The notes under the pieces are model-generated. The model had not been told where the DNA came from and did no database searches. It saw only the letters and a program-made list of their open reading frames with translations. A stretch of DNA of 64,000 nucleotides from Streptomyces coeruleorubidus (lineage in GTDB: Bacteria; Actinomycetota; Actinomycetes; Streptomycetales; Streptomycetaceae). The stretch lies in assembly GCF_028885415.1 (NCBI RefSeq), contig NZ_CP118527.1:8246001-8310000 (forward strand), in the 5' to 3' direction. A program made the translations under genes and the position numbers. Each line of letters starts with the position of its first letter. Position 1 is the stretch's first letter. This document shows positions 45,519 through 54,603 of the stretch, in pieces.

Positions 45519-46794
45519 ACTTCACCCCCTGCCGCCGGGCGATCTGCTTGGCCTGGCTGACCGCGTCCTTCCAGGCGTCCTCGGGCTTCTTGCCCTTGGC
45601 CTCGACGCTGGTCAGCTCGGTGAAGTAGGGAGCCATGACGGCGGCGTCCGCGGGTGCCTCGTAGCTGGCCGGGATGGCCTTGGCGGCCGGGCCGAACACC
45701 TCGATCACCTTCTGCCCGCCGAAGAAGGGGTCGCCGCCCGTCATGGCCGGCATGGTGTACGCCGCAGGCGCGGCCGGGAAGATGGCGGCGTCGGCGAAGC
45801 CGCGGGCGTCGTTCTCCGGGCTGAGGATCCAGCTGATGATCTTGAATGCCTCTTCGGGGTTCCGGCACTGCTTGGGCAGGGCCAGGTAGGAGCCGCCCTG
45901 GTTGGCCGGTCCGCCGGGCGTCGCGCAGACCCGCCACTTGCCCTTGGTGCCCGGGGCAGCCTGCTCGATGTCCAGCGCGTGCCAGGCCGCGCCGAGTTCG
46001 GTGGTCAGGCTCTTGCCGATGGCGGCGTTCCAGGTGTTGTCGTTGATCTTGGCGTCGATGCCGAGGGTGTAGGGGCGGATCGCCGTGTTCCACGCGGTGC
46101 GGATGTGGTCCTGGTCGCCGATGAAGCGGTTGTTCTTGTCGATGAAGCGCTCGGTGCCCTGGCCGACCGCGATGGTGAACACCGAGCTGATGTTGTTGAC
46201 CAGGTAGGTGCCGGGCAGCTTCTTCCGCAGCTCGGTGCCGAGCGCGAAGTACTCCTCCCAGGTCCCGGCCTGGGCGGCGACCTTGTCGGGGTCGGTGGGC
46301 AGCCCGGCCTTGTCGAACAGGTCCGCGCGGTAGAAGAGCGCGGTGGGACCGATGTCGATCGGGAAACCGATCTGCTTGCCGTCCTCGGTCTGGGCGAGCT
46401 TGGTCTTCCAGTCCAGGTACTTGGACGAGATCTCCTTGAAGCCCAGGTCGTTCAGGTCGAGGAAGCGGCCCGCGTTGGGCAGGAAGGACGCCATGTCCTC
46501 GCCCTTGATGCCGGTGATGTCGGGCACGGAGCTGCCCGCCGCGAGCGTGGTGGTGAGCTTCTGCTTGAAGTCGCCGCCGATGGAGGCGGCGGTCAGCTTG
46601 ACCTGGCCGCTGAAGTGCGTCTTGGCCTCGGCGACCACCTTGTCGCTGAGCGCACCTCCCCAGTACCACAAGGTGAGGTTCTTGCCGTTCTTGCTGCCGG
46701 CCGATCCTGAGCCGTTGCCGCATGCGACGGTCAGACCGGAGGCGGCCGCGGTGAGCGCGGCGGCCTGGAGGAAGCCTCTACGAGAAAGGTCCAC
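45517..46794 (-). CDS. Sugar-binding lipoprotein of ABC importer
   Basis: A 425-residue extracellular solute-binding protein (family 1). The leader has a twin-arginine motif, DLSRRGFLQAAALTAAASG, and a lipobox LTVAC with the lipidated cysteine near residue 25. Mature protein starts with NLTLWYWGGALSDKV and includes PDITGIKGEDMASFLP and ALFYRADLFDKAGLP, usual for CUT1 sugar-binding proteins. GTG 46794 follows AGGAGTGACCC. It precedes two permeases and follows the PfkB kinase by 46 bp. Ligand is inferred to be the oligosaccharide handled by the GH4, GH38, GH29 and GH2 enzymes. Confidence 0.94.
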   Translation of the reverse strand: MDLSRRGFLQAAALTAAASGLTVACGNGSGSAGSKNGKNLTLWYWGGALSDKVVAEAKTHFSGQVKLTAASIGGDFKQKLTTTLAAGSSVPDITGIKGEDMASFLPNAGRFLDLNDLGFKEISSKYLDWKTKLAQTEDGKQIGFPIDIGPTALFYRADLFDKAGLPTDPDKVAAQAGTWEEYFALGTELRKKLPGTYLVNNISSVFTIAVGQGTERFIDKNNRFIGDQDHIRTAWNTAIRPYTLGIDAKINDNTWNAAIGKSLTTELGAAWHALDIEQAAPGTKGKWRVCATPGGPANQGGSYLALPKQCRNPEEAFKIISWILSPENDARGFADAAIFPAAPAAYTMPAMTGGDPFFGGQKVIEVFGPAAKAIPASYEAPADAAVMAPYFTELTSVEAKGKKPEDAWKDAVSQAKQIARRQGVK

Positions 46795-46840
46795 GGGTCA
46801 CTCCTGTTGTTCCTGTTCGACGTGCCAAGGGGTGGGAGAG

Positions 46841-47944
46841 TCAGTGCCGCCGTTCCAAGGCCCGTGGGCCGACGGGCGTGTGAGGGGCCGGCGGGGTGGC
46901 CGGGGCGTATTGCACGGGCGGTCCCGGGTTCGCCGGGAGCCGGTCCGCCAGGAAGCCGTAGGCCCGCTTCAGTTCGGGGTCGGTCAGGGAGCGCCACCAG
47001 CGGTCCACGCCGTACCAGCCGGGTGCGGCCAGCGCCCCGCCGTGGTGGCCGACGGACAGCCCGGCGGCGAGCACCGCGAACCGCAGCCGCTCCGTGAGCG
47101 GCCAGCCGCCGAGCGAGGCGGTGACGAACGCGGCGCCGAAGACGTCCCCGGCACCCGTCGCGTCCAGCACCTCGACGTCGAGGGCGGGCACCTCGGCGTA
47201 CTCGCCGGTCGTCTGGTCGACGGCCACCGCGCCGTCCCCGCCCCGGGTGACCACCGCGACCGGCACCAGCTCGGAGAGCGTGCCGAGCGCGGCCACCGCG
47301 CTGTCGGTGCGGGTGTAGGCCATGGCCTCCGTCTCGTTCGGCAGGAAGGCGTGGCACAGGGCGAGCTGGTCCAGGAGGGCCGTCGACCACTCCTGGGCGG
47401 GGTCCCAGCCGACGTCGGCGTAGACCTGGGTGCCGCCCGCGGCGGCCTTGGCGAGCCACTCGCGCGGCTCGGCCTCGATGTGCACCAGGGCGGTACGTGC
47501 CTCGGGCGGATCGCCCATCAGTACGTCCTGCGAGAACGGCGGCTCCTGGCCGTGGGTGAGCAGGGCCCGGTCGTGGCCGTAGGCGACGGAGACGGTGACC
47601 GGGTTCGGCCAGTCGTCCGCCGTACGGGAGAGCGAGAGGTCGACGCCCTCCTGGTCGCACAGGACGTCCCGGCAGTACTCGCCGTAGAAGTCGTCGCCGA
47701 ACACCGTGGCCAGGGACGTCCTGAGGCCGAAGCGGGCGGCGGCCACCGCCAGGTTGGCGATGCCGCCCGGGCCGCAGCCCATGCCCGTCGTCCAGATCTC
47801 CTCGCCCGGGGTCGGGGGCTTCCCGAGCCCTGTGAGGACGAGGTCGTAGAAGAGCAGCCCGGTCAGCAGCACATCGGGCCGGTCGTCGTCCACGGAGGCG
47901 TCCTCTCGCTCGAAGCTTCGACGGAGATCGTCAAAACTCTGCAT
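46841..47944 (-). CDS. PfkB-family carbohydrate kinase
   Basis: A 367-residue ribokinase-superfamily sugar kinase. Substrate domain GCGPGGIANLAVAAARFG near residue 60 and the ATP/anion-hole signature LDATGAGDVFGAAFVTAS near 255, with the catalytic aspartate present. ATG 47944 is preferred to ATG 48007 because it keeps the promoter region shared with the divergent DeoR gene free; conserved sequence begins at RPDVLLTGLLFYDL. It opens the leftward kinase-transporter operon. It probably phosphorylates a monosaccharide released inside the cell; which sugar is not evident. Confidence 0.9.
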   Translation of the reverse strand: MQSFDDLRRSFEREDASVDDDRPDVLLTGLLFYDLVLTGLGKPPTPGEEIWTTGMGCGPGGIANLAVAAARFGLRTSLATVFGDDFYGEYCRDVLCDQEGVDLSLSRTADDWPNPVTVSVAYGHDRALLTHGQEPPFSQDVLMGDPPEARTALVHIEAEPREWLAKAAAGGTQVYADVGWDPAQEWSTALLDQLALCHAFLPNETEAMAYTRTDSAVAALGTLSELVPVAVVTRGGDGAVAVDQTTGEYAEVPALDVEVLDATGAGDVFGAAFVTASLGGWPLTERLRFAVLAAGLSVGHHGGALAAPGWYGVDRWWRSLTDPELKRAYGFLADRLPANPGPPVQYAPATPPAPHTPVGPRALERRH

Positions 47945-48021
47945 TTCCGTGAGCGGAATCGTGCGCTGATCGGAGAGATTGGTCAATACCCGCGCAGAAA
48001 TGAGCATGGCGATGATTGGAG

Positions 48022-48807
48022 ATGACGAGTAATGTGCACGGCGTGCTGGCAGAACGACGACACCAACTCATCCTGCGGGCCCTGCGCGCCGGTGGCCCCG
48101 CGGCTGTGACCGACCTCTCCGAGCAGCTGGGCGTGAGCCCCGCCACAATCAGGCGTGACCTGGTCAAACTGGAAGAAGACGGGCTGCTTACGCGCGTCCA
48201 CGGCGGCGCCGTGGTCGAGGAGGGCGACCAGCCCTTCGCCGAGGTCGCCGAGGTGCGCGTGGCCGAGAAGGACGCCATAGCCGAGCGCGCGGCGGCGATG
48301 GTCAGGGACGGCCAGTCGGTGCTGCTCGACATCGGTACGACGGCCTACCGCCTGGCCCGGCAGCTGCACGGCCGCCGGCTCACCGTGATCACCAGCAACC
48401 TGGTGGTCTACGAGGAACTCGCCGACGACGAGGGCATCGAGCTGGTCCTGCTCGGCGGCATGGTCCGCCGCGAGTACCGCTCCCTGGTCGGCTTCCTCAC
48501 CGAGGACAACCTGCGCCAGCTGCACGCCGACTGGCTCTTCCTCGGCACCAGCGGCGTGCGGCCCGGCGGAGAGGTCATGGACACGACGGTCGTGGAGGTG
48601 CCGGTCAAGCGCGCCATGATCAAGGCCGGCGAGAAGGTCGTGCTGCTCGCCGACGCGGCGAAGTTCCCAGGGCACGGGATGGCGAAGGTCTGCGGTCCCG
48701 AGGACCTGGACGCGGTGGTGACGAACGAGCCGGTCGACACGGTGACGCGGGCCTCCTTGCAGGAGGCGGGCGTCGAGGTCGTCGTGGCGGGAAAGGTGCA
48801 GGCGTGA
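48022..48807 (+). CDS. DeoR/GlpR-family transcriptional regulator
   Basis: A 261-residue regulator placed between the two divergent glycan operons. N-terminal helix-turn-helix (AVTDLSEQLGVSPATIRRDL, LEEDGLLTRVHGGA) at residues 28-65, and a DeoRC sugar-phosphate sensor domain with SVLLDIGTTAYRLARQL, TVITSNLVVYEELA and DWLFLGTSGVRPGGEVMDT. The last position fits the phosphorylated-sugar ligand typical of the family, presumably made by the PfkB kinase. The start could be TTG 48016, ATG 48022 or GTG 48034. The gene ends overlapping GH4 by 4 bp and likely controls both operons. Confidence 0.92.
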   Translation: MTSNVHGVLAERRHQLILRALRAGGPAAVTDLSEQLGVSPATIRRDLVKLEEDGLLTRVHGGAVVEEGDQPFAEVAEVRVAEKDAIAERAAAMVRDGQSVLLDIGTTAYRLARQLHGRRLTVITSNLVVYEELADDEGIELVLLGGMVRREYRSLVGFLTEDNLRQLHADWLFLGTSGVRPGGEVMDTTVVEVPVKRAMIKAGEKVVLLADAAKFPGHGMAKVCGPEDLDAVVTNEPVDTVTRASLQEAGVEVVVAGKVQA

Positions 48808-50141
48808 AGCTGACGATTCTGGGCGGCGGAGGATTCCGCGTGCCACTGGTGTACGGGGCGCTCCTGCAGGACCACGCCGAGGGCCGGGTGACGCACGTCG
48901 TCCTGCACGATCTGGACTCCGCGAGACTGTCCGCGGTGACGCGCGTGCTCGCCGAGCAGGCGGCCGGTGTCCCCGACGCGCCCGAGGTGACCGCCACCAC
49001 CGATCTGGACGAGGCCCTGCGCGGCGCCGACTTCGTGTTCTCCGCGATCCGCGTCGGCGGTCTGGAGGGCCGGGCGAACGACGAGCGCGTGGCCCTGGCC
49101 GAGGGCGTCCTCGGCCAGGAGACGGTCGGCGCAGGCGGCATCGCCTACGGCCTGCGCACCGTCCCGGTCGCCGTCGACATCGCCCGGCGGGTCGCCCGCC
49201 TGGCGCCGGACGCCTGGGTCATCAACTTCACCAACCCGGCCGGCCTGGTCACCGAGGCCATGTCCCGCCACCTCGGCGACCGCGTCATCGGCATCTGCGA
49301 CTCCCCGGTCGGCCTCGGCCGCCGCATCGCCCGGGTGCTCGGCGCGAACCCCAACGAGGCCTGGATCGACTACGTCGGCCTCAACCACCTCGGCTGGGTG
49401 CGCGGCCTGCGCGTCGCCGGCCGCGACGAGCTGCCGCGCCTTCTCGCCGACCCAGACCTGCTCGGCTCCTTCGAGGAGGGCAAGCTCTTCGGCGTCGACT
49501 GGCTCCGGTCCCTGGGCGCGATCCCGAACGAGTATCTGCACTACTACTACTTCAACCGGGAAGCCGTACGCGCCTACCAGCAGGCCGAGAAGACGCGTGG
49601 TGCCTTCCTGCACGAGCAGCAGGCCCGTTTCTACGCGGAGATGAGCAACCCGGACGCCCCCGCGTGGAAGGTCTGGGACCAGACCCGCGCCGAGCGTGAG
49701 GCCACCTACATGGCCGAGAACCGCGAGAGCGCCGGTGCCGGCGAACGCGACGAGGACGACCTGTCCGGCGGCTACGAGAAGGTGGCCCTCGCACTGATGC
49801 GGGCCATCGCCCGGGACGAGCGCACGACCCTGATCCTCAACGTCCGCAACCAGCGCACCCTGTCGGTCCTGGACACGGACGCCGTCATCGAGGTCCCCTG
49901 CCTCGTCGACGCCAACGGCGCCCACCCCGTCACCGTCGACCCGCTGCCCGGCCACGCCACCGGACTGGTCTGCGCGGTCAAGGCGGTCGAGCGGGAGGTG
50001 CTGGCCGCCGCCGACTCCGGCTCCCGCACGACCGCTGTGAAAGCCTTTGCCCTGCACCCGCTCGTCGACTCGGTCAACGTGGCCCGGCGCCTCGTCGACG
50101 GGTACACCGCCGTCCACCCCGGCCTCGCCTACCTCAAGTAG
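48804..50141 (+). CDS. GH4 family glycosidase (6-phospho-beta-glucosidase-like)
   Basis: A 445-residue NAD+- and Mn2+-dependent glycosidase. Rossmann start LTILGGGGFRVPLVYGALL, DFVFSAIRVGGLEGRANDER, INFTNPAGLVTEA, metal cysteine in IGICDSPVGLGRRI and metal histidine in LNHLGWVRG. These enzymes cleave by oxidation-elimination at C3. Family members named 6-phospho-beta-glucosidase need a phosphorylated substrate, but this locus imports sugar through an ABC system, so either the PfkB kinase phosphorylates it or the enzyme accepts free sugar. GTG 48804 overlaps the DeoR stop. Confidence 0.92.
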   Translation: MKLTILGGGGFRVPLVYGALLQDHAEGRVTHVVLHDLDSARLSAVTRVLAEQAAGVPDAPEVTATTDLDEALRGADFVFSAIRVGGLEGRANDERVALAEGVLGQETVGAGGIAYGLRTVPVAVDIARRVARLAPDAWVINFTNPAGLVTEAMSRHLGDRVIGICDSPVGLGRRIARVLGANPNEAWIDYVGLNHLGWVRGLRVAGRDELPRLLADPDLLGSFEEGKLFGVDWLRSLGAIPNEYLHYYYFNREAVRAYQQAEKTRGAFLHEQQARFYAEMSNPDAPAWKVWDQTRAEREATYMAENRESAGAGERDEDDLSGGYEKVALALMRAIARDERTTLILNVRNQRTLSVLDTDAVIEVPCLVDANGAHPVTVDPLPGHATGLVCAVKAVEREVLAAADSGSRTTAVKAFALHPLVDSVNVARRLVDGYTAVHPGLAYLK

Positions 50142-50161
50142 AGCCTCAGGAGACCTGTCCC

Positions 50162-53100
50162 ATGCATGACGAAAGCCGCCGGATCGAAGAGCGCGTGCAG
50201 CGCCTCCACGACCAGCGCATCAAGACCGCGATCTACGCGGCCACCGTCCCCTTCGAGGTGGAGGCGTGGCAGGCTCCAGGGGAGCCGGTGCCCTTCGAGG
50301 AGGCGGCCGCCGCGTCCTACGGGCCGTTCGCGATGGGCACCCCGTGGGGCCCACCCTGGGGCACCACCTGGTTCCGTATGCGCGGACAGGTGCCCAAGGA
50401 GTGGGCGGGCCGCCGCGTCGAGGCCGTCATCGACCTCGGCTTCGTGGGCGACTGGCCCGGCAACCAGGCCGAGGCCCTCGTCCACCTGACGGACGGCACC
50501 CCGCTCAAGGCCGTGAACCCGCTCAACCAATACGTCCCGATCGCCAACCCGGCGACCGGCGGGGAGACGATCGACTACCTGGTCGAGGCCGCCTCCAACC
50601 CGGACATCCTCGCGGACAACTTCTCCAAGGTCACGCCCCTCGGCGACAAGCTGACCGCGGGCGACAAACCGCTCTACACCTTCCGCAGCGCGGACATCGC
50701 CATCCTCGACGAGGAGGTCTGGCACCTCGACCTCGACGTCCAGGTGCTGCGCGAGCTGATGCTGGAGCTCGGCGAGCACGACCCGCGCCGGCACGAGATC
50801 GCGCACGCGCTCGACCGGGCGATGGACCTTCTGGACCTGGACGACGTCTCCGGTTCCGCCGCCGCCGTGCGCGAAGCGCTGCAGCCGGTGCTGTCCAAGC
50901 CCGCGCACGCCAGCGCGCACACGATCTCCGGCGTCGGCCACGCCCACATCGACTCGGCCTGGCTCTGGCCGATCCGCGAGACCAAGCGCAAGACGTCCCG
51001 CACGTTCTCGAACGTCACGTCCCTGGCCGACGAGTACGACGACTTCATCTTCGCCTGCTCCCAGGCCCAGCAGTACGAGTGGGTGCGCGACAACTACCCC
51101 AAGGTGTGGGCCCGCATCCAGGAGTCGGTCAAGAAGGGCCAGTGGGCGCCGGTCGGCGGCATGTGGGTCGAGGCCGACGGCAACCTGCCCGGCGGCGAGG
51201 CCGTCGCCCGCCAGTTCATCCACGGCAAGCGGTTCTTCATCGAGAACTTCGGCATCGAGACCAAGGGCGTGTGGCTGCCGGACTCCTTCGGCTACAACGC
51301 GGCCTACCCGCAGCTCGCCAAGCTCGCCGGCAACGAGTGGTTCCTCACCCAGAAGATCTCCTGGAACCAGACCAACAGGTTCCCCCACCACACCTTCTGG
51401 TGGGAGGGCATCGACGGCACCCGCATCTTCACCCACTTCCCGCCGGTCGACACCTACAACGCCCGCTTCAGCGGCGAGGAGATGTCCCGCGCGGTCCGCA
51501 ACTACCAGGAGAAGGGCGGCGCCAGCCGCTCCCTGGCCCCCTTCGGCTGGGGCGACGGCGGCGGCGGCCCCACCCGCGAGATCATGGAACGCGCCCGCCG
51601 GCTGGCGGACCTGGAGGGCTCCGCGAAGGTCGTCGTCGAACACCCCGACGAGTTCTTCGCCAAGGCCCGCGAGGAGTACCCGGACGCGCCCGTCTGGGTC
51701 GGCGAGCTCTACCTGGAGCTGCACCGCGCCACCTACACCTCCCAGGCCCGCACCAAGCAGGGCAACCGCCGCTCCGAGCACCGCCTGCGCGAGGCCGAGC
51801 TGTGGGCGACCACGGCCGCGCTGCACGCGCCGGGCTACGCCTACCCGCACGAGAAGCTGGACCGGCTCTGGAAGACGGTACTGCTGCACCAGTTCCACGA
51901 CATCCTGCCTGGCTCGTCGATCGCCTGGGTGCACCGGGAGGCCGAGGCCGAGTACGCCCGCGTCGCCCGCGAGCTCCAGGCGCTGACCGCCGAGGCGGTG
52001 GCCGCGCTCGGCGCCGGCGGGACGCGCGTCTTCAACACCAGCCCCTACGACCGCGCCGAGGTGGTCCGCACCGCCGACGGCGCACCGATGTACGTGGAGG
52101 TGCCCGCGAGCGGCTCCGCGCCCCTCACCGACACCGAGCCGCCGCAGCCGGTGACGGTGAGCGGCCGGGTGCTCGACAACGGGCTGGTCCGGGTGGAGGT
52201 GGCCGAGGACGGCACCCTGTCGTCGGTCCGCGACCTGCGCGCGGACCGCGAGGTCCTGGCCGACCAGGGCAACCTGCTCCGCCTGCACACCGACCTGCCC
52301 AACTACTGGGACGCCTGGGACATCGACAAGCACTACAAGAACCGCTACACGGACCTCCTCGACGCCTCGTCCGTCACGGTCGTCGAGCAGGACCCGCTGG
52401 TCGGCGCGATCCGCGTCGAGCGGGCCTTCGGCAAGGGCTCGACGATCACCCAGACGATCACCGTCCGCGCCGGCAGCCCCCGTATCGACATCGAGACGGA
52501 CATCGACTGGCACGAGACCGAGAAGATCCTCAAGGCGGCCTTCCCGGTCGACATCCGCGCCCCGCACTCCTCCGCCGAGATCCAGTTCGGCCACATCCAG
52601 CGGCCCACCCACACCAACACCAGCTGGGAGGCGGCCCGCTTCGAGGTCTCCGGCCACCGCTGGGTGCACATCGGCGAACCCGGCTACGGCGTCGCGGTCA
52701 TCAACGACTCGACGTACGGCCACGACGTCTCCCGCACGGTGCGCGAGGACGGCGGCACCACGACCACCGTCCGCCTCAGCCTGGTCCGCGCCCCGCGCAT
52801 CCCGGACCCCGAGGCCGACCAGGGCCGCCACCGCTTCACCTACGCGCTGCTGCCCGGCGCGAGCATCGAGGACGCCGTCGCCGAGGGCTACGCCCTCAAC
52901 CTCCCGCTCCGGGTGGCCGACGCGGCAGGCGCCCCCGCACCGGTCGTCTCCACCGAGGGCGAGGGCGTCACCGTGGAGGCGGTCAAGCTCGCCGACGACG
53001 CCTCAGGCGATGTCGTCGTACGGCTCTACGAGTCCCGCGGCGGCCGGGCCCACGGCGTCCTGCGCACCGGCTTCCCGCTCGCCGGCGCCCAGATCACCGA

Positions 53101-53206
53101 CCTGCTGGAGCGACCACTTCATCAGGCGCGTGTGGACGGCGACGGCGGAGTCCCCGTCGCACTGCGGCCCTTCCAGATCCTGACACTGCGTCTGCGCAGG
53201 GGCTGA
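50162..53206 (+). CDS. GH38 alpha-mannosidase
   Basis: A 1014-residue cytoplasmic alpha-mannosidase of the bacterial/lysosomal class II type. The N-terminal domain is followed at about 255 by the zinc-binding GVGHAHIDSAWLWPIRETKR (HxD), the catalytic nucleophile aspartate in WLPDSFGYNAAYPQLAKLAG near 380, and zinc histidine in HQFHDILPGSSIAW near 580. The C-terminal 400 residues are beta-rich (LDNGLVRVEVAEDG, FARPFQ-type end PFQILTLRL). No signal peptide. ATG follows AGGAGACC. It trims alpha-linked mannose from imported oligosaccharides, immediately after GH4 in the operon. Confidence 0.95.
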   Translation: MHDESRRIEERVQRLHDQRIKTAIYAATVPFEVEAWQAPGEPVPFEEAAAASYGPFAMGTPWGPPWGTTWFRMRGQVPKEWAGRRVEAVIDLGFVGDWPGNQAEALVHLTDGTPLKAVNPLNQYVPIANPATGGETIDYLVEAASNPDILADNFSKVTPLGDKLTAGDKPLYTFRSADIAILDEEVWHLDLDVQVLRELMLELGEHDPRRHEIAHALDRAMDLLDLDDVSGSAAAVREALQPVLSKPAHASAHTISGVGHAHIDSAWLWPIRETKRKTSRTFSNVTSLADEYDDFIFACSQAQQYEWVRDNYPKVWARIQESVKKGQWAPVGGMWVEADGNLPGGEAVARQFIHGKRFFIENFGIETKGVWLPDSFGYNAAYPQLAKLAGNEWFLTQKISWNQTNRFPHHTFWWEGIDGTRIFTHFPPVDTYNARFSGEEMSRAVRNYQEKGGASRSLAPFGWGDGGGGPTREIMERARRLADLEGSAKVVVEHPDEFFAKAREEYPDAPVWVGELYLELHRATYTSQARTKQGNRRSEHRLREAELWATTAALHAPGYAYPHEKLDRLWKTVLLHQFHDILPGSSIAWVHREAEAEYARVARELQALTAEAVAALGAGGTRVFNTSPYDRAEVVRTADGAPMYVEVPASGSAPLTDTEPPQPVTVSGRVLDNGLVRVEVAEDGTLSSVRDLRADREVLADQGNLLRLHTDLPNYWDAWDIDKHYKNRYTDLLDASSVTVVEQDPLVGAIRVERAFGKGSTITQTITVRAGSPRIDIETDIDWHETEKILKAAFPVDIRAPHSSAEIQFGHIQRPTHTNTSWEAARFEVSGHRWVHIGEPGYGVAVINDSTYGHDVSRTVREDGGTTTTVRLSLVRAPRIPDPEADQGRHRFTYALLPGASIEDAVAEGYALNLPLRVADAAGAPAPVVSTEGEGVTVEAVKLADDASGDVVVRLYESRGGRAHGVLRTGFPLAGAQITDLLERPLHQARVDGDGGVPVALRPFQILTLRLRRG

Positions 53207-53209
53207 CCC

Positions 53210-54460
53210 ATGGCCATGCAACCCTGGTTCAACGACGCCAAGCTGGGGATCTTCATCCACTGGGGCATCTACGCCGTCGACGGCGTCCAGGAGTCCTGGT
53301 CGTTCTACGACGGCATCGTCCCCTACGACCAGTACATGTCCCAGCTCGACCGCTTCACGGCCTCCCGCTACGACCCGTGCGACTGGGCGAAGCTCTTCGC
53401 GCGGGCCGGCGCGAAGTACGCCGTGCTGACCAGCCGCCACCACGACGGCGTCGCCCTGTGGGACACGGCGTACGGCGACCTGAACGTGGGCCGCGACCTG
53501 ATCGGCGGCTACGCCGACGCCCTGCGCGAGCAGGGCCTCAAGGTCGGGCTCTACTACTCGCACTCGGACTGGAGCCACCCCGACTACGCCTCCACCCGCA
53601 AGCCGGGCCGCCCGCCGGAACTGGAGGACAACCGCTACTCGGAGGCCGCCGCCGAGGACGAGGACCTTCAGGCCTGGGAGAGGTTCCTCGCCTACCGGGA
53701 CGGCCAGATCCGCGAACTGACCTCCCGCTACAAGCCGGACCTGCTGTGGTTCGACGGCGAGTGGGACCGCAGCGAGGAGCAGTGGCGCATCCCCGAACTC
53801 GCCGCCCTCATCCGCTCCGAGGTACCGGACGTCGTCTTCAACGCCCGCATGCTCGGCGAGGGCGACTACGCGACGCCGGAACAGGGCGCCCCGGTCGTCC
53901 CGCCCGAGGGCCCCTGGGAGCTGTGCCTGACGATCAACGACTCCTGGGGCCACCAGCACCACGACCACAACCACAAGTCGGTCGACCAGCTGATCCGCTA
54001 CTTCACCGAGACCATCGGCGGCGGAGGCAACCTGCTGCTCAGCGTCGGCCCGCGGGAGGACGGCACGATCCCGGCCGAGCAGGCGGAGCGGCTGGAAGGG
54101 CTCGGCGACTGGATCGCCAAGCACGCGGAGGCGGTGTACGGCACCGGACGAGGGCTGCCGCCGGGCCACCACTACGGCCCGAGCACCCTCTCCAAGGACC
54201 GCCGCACCCTCTACCTGATCCTCTTCGACGCCCCACGCGCCGAGATCAACGTGCGCGGCCTCCTCGGAAACGTCCGCAGGGTCTCGGTGCTCGGCAGCGG
54301 CACGGAACTGGCCCACCGGGTCACCGGCGGCCTCCACGAAACACCGGGCGTCCTGTGGATCGAGCCTCCCGCCGCGCCGGACCTCGACCCGCACGCCACG
54401 GTGCTGGCCGTCGAACTGGAAGCGGAACTGGAGCTGTACCGCGGAGCCGGCCGATTCTGA
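53210..54460 (+). CDS. GH29 alpha-L-fucosidase
   Basis: A 416-residue retaining alpha-L-fucosidase. It starts AKLGIFIHWGIYAVDG, has YAVLTSRHHDGVALWDT near residue 75, the nucleophile aspartate in DLLWFDGEWDRSEEQW near 180, and LTINDSWGHQHHDHNHKS near 240, then a small C-terminal beta domain. At 416 residues it is compact, lacking extra binding domains and any signal peptide, so it acts in the cytoplasm on imported glycans. ATG lies 3 bp after the GH38 stop. It is the last gene before a hairpin. Confidence 0.94.
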   Translation: MAMQPWFNDAKLGIFIHWGIYAVDGVQESWSFYDGIVPYDQYMSQLDRFTASRYDPCDWAKLFARAGAKYAVLTSRHHDGVALWDTAYGDLNVGRDLIGGYADALREQGLKVGLYYSHSDWSHPDYASTRKPGRPPELEDNRYSEAAAEDEDLQAWERFLAYRDGQIRELTSRYKPDLLWFDGEWDRSEEQWRIPELAALIRSEVPDVVFNARMLGEGDYATPEQGAPVVPPEGPWELCLTINDSWGHQHHDHNHKSVDQLIRYFTETIGGGGNLLLSVGPREDGTIPAEQAERLEGLGDWIAKHAEAVYGTGRGLPPGHHYGPSTLSKDRRTLYLILFDAPRAEINVRGLLGNVRRVSVLGSGTELAHRVTGGLHETPGVLWIEPPAAPDLDPHATVLAVELEAELELYRGAGRF

Positions 54461-54488
54461 CGAAAGTTTAAGAAACCGGTAAGCGGCC

Positions 54489-54521
54489 TGCTCACGGGTG
54501 GTATGTGGACGCCCGTGAGCA
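54489..54521. terminator. Hairpin after the GH4-GH38-GH29 operon
   Basis: TGCTCACGGG (54489-54498) and CCCGTGAGCA (54512-54521) are perfect 10-bp inverted arms around a 13-nt loop, 28 bp past the GH29 stop. Likely terminator; it could alternatively regulate the sulfotransferase gene beginning at 54604. Confidence 0.7.
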
Positions 54522-54603
54522 CGCCGGTTCGCCTTCCGGACATCTGAAGTTCGCCCGTTCCCCCTGGGATGCGGAATGTACAACGCGAACGAAAGGTGTC
54601 ACC

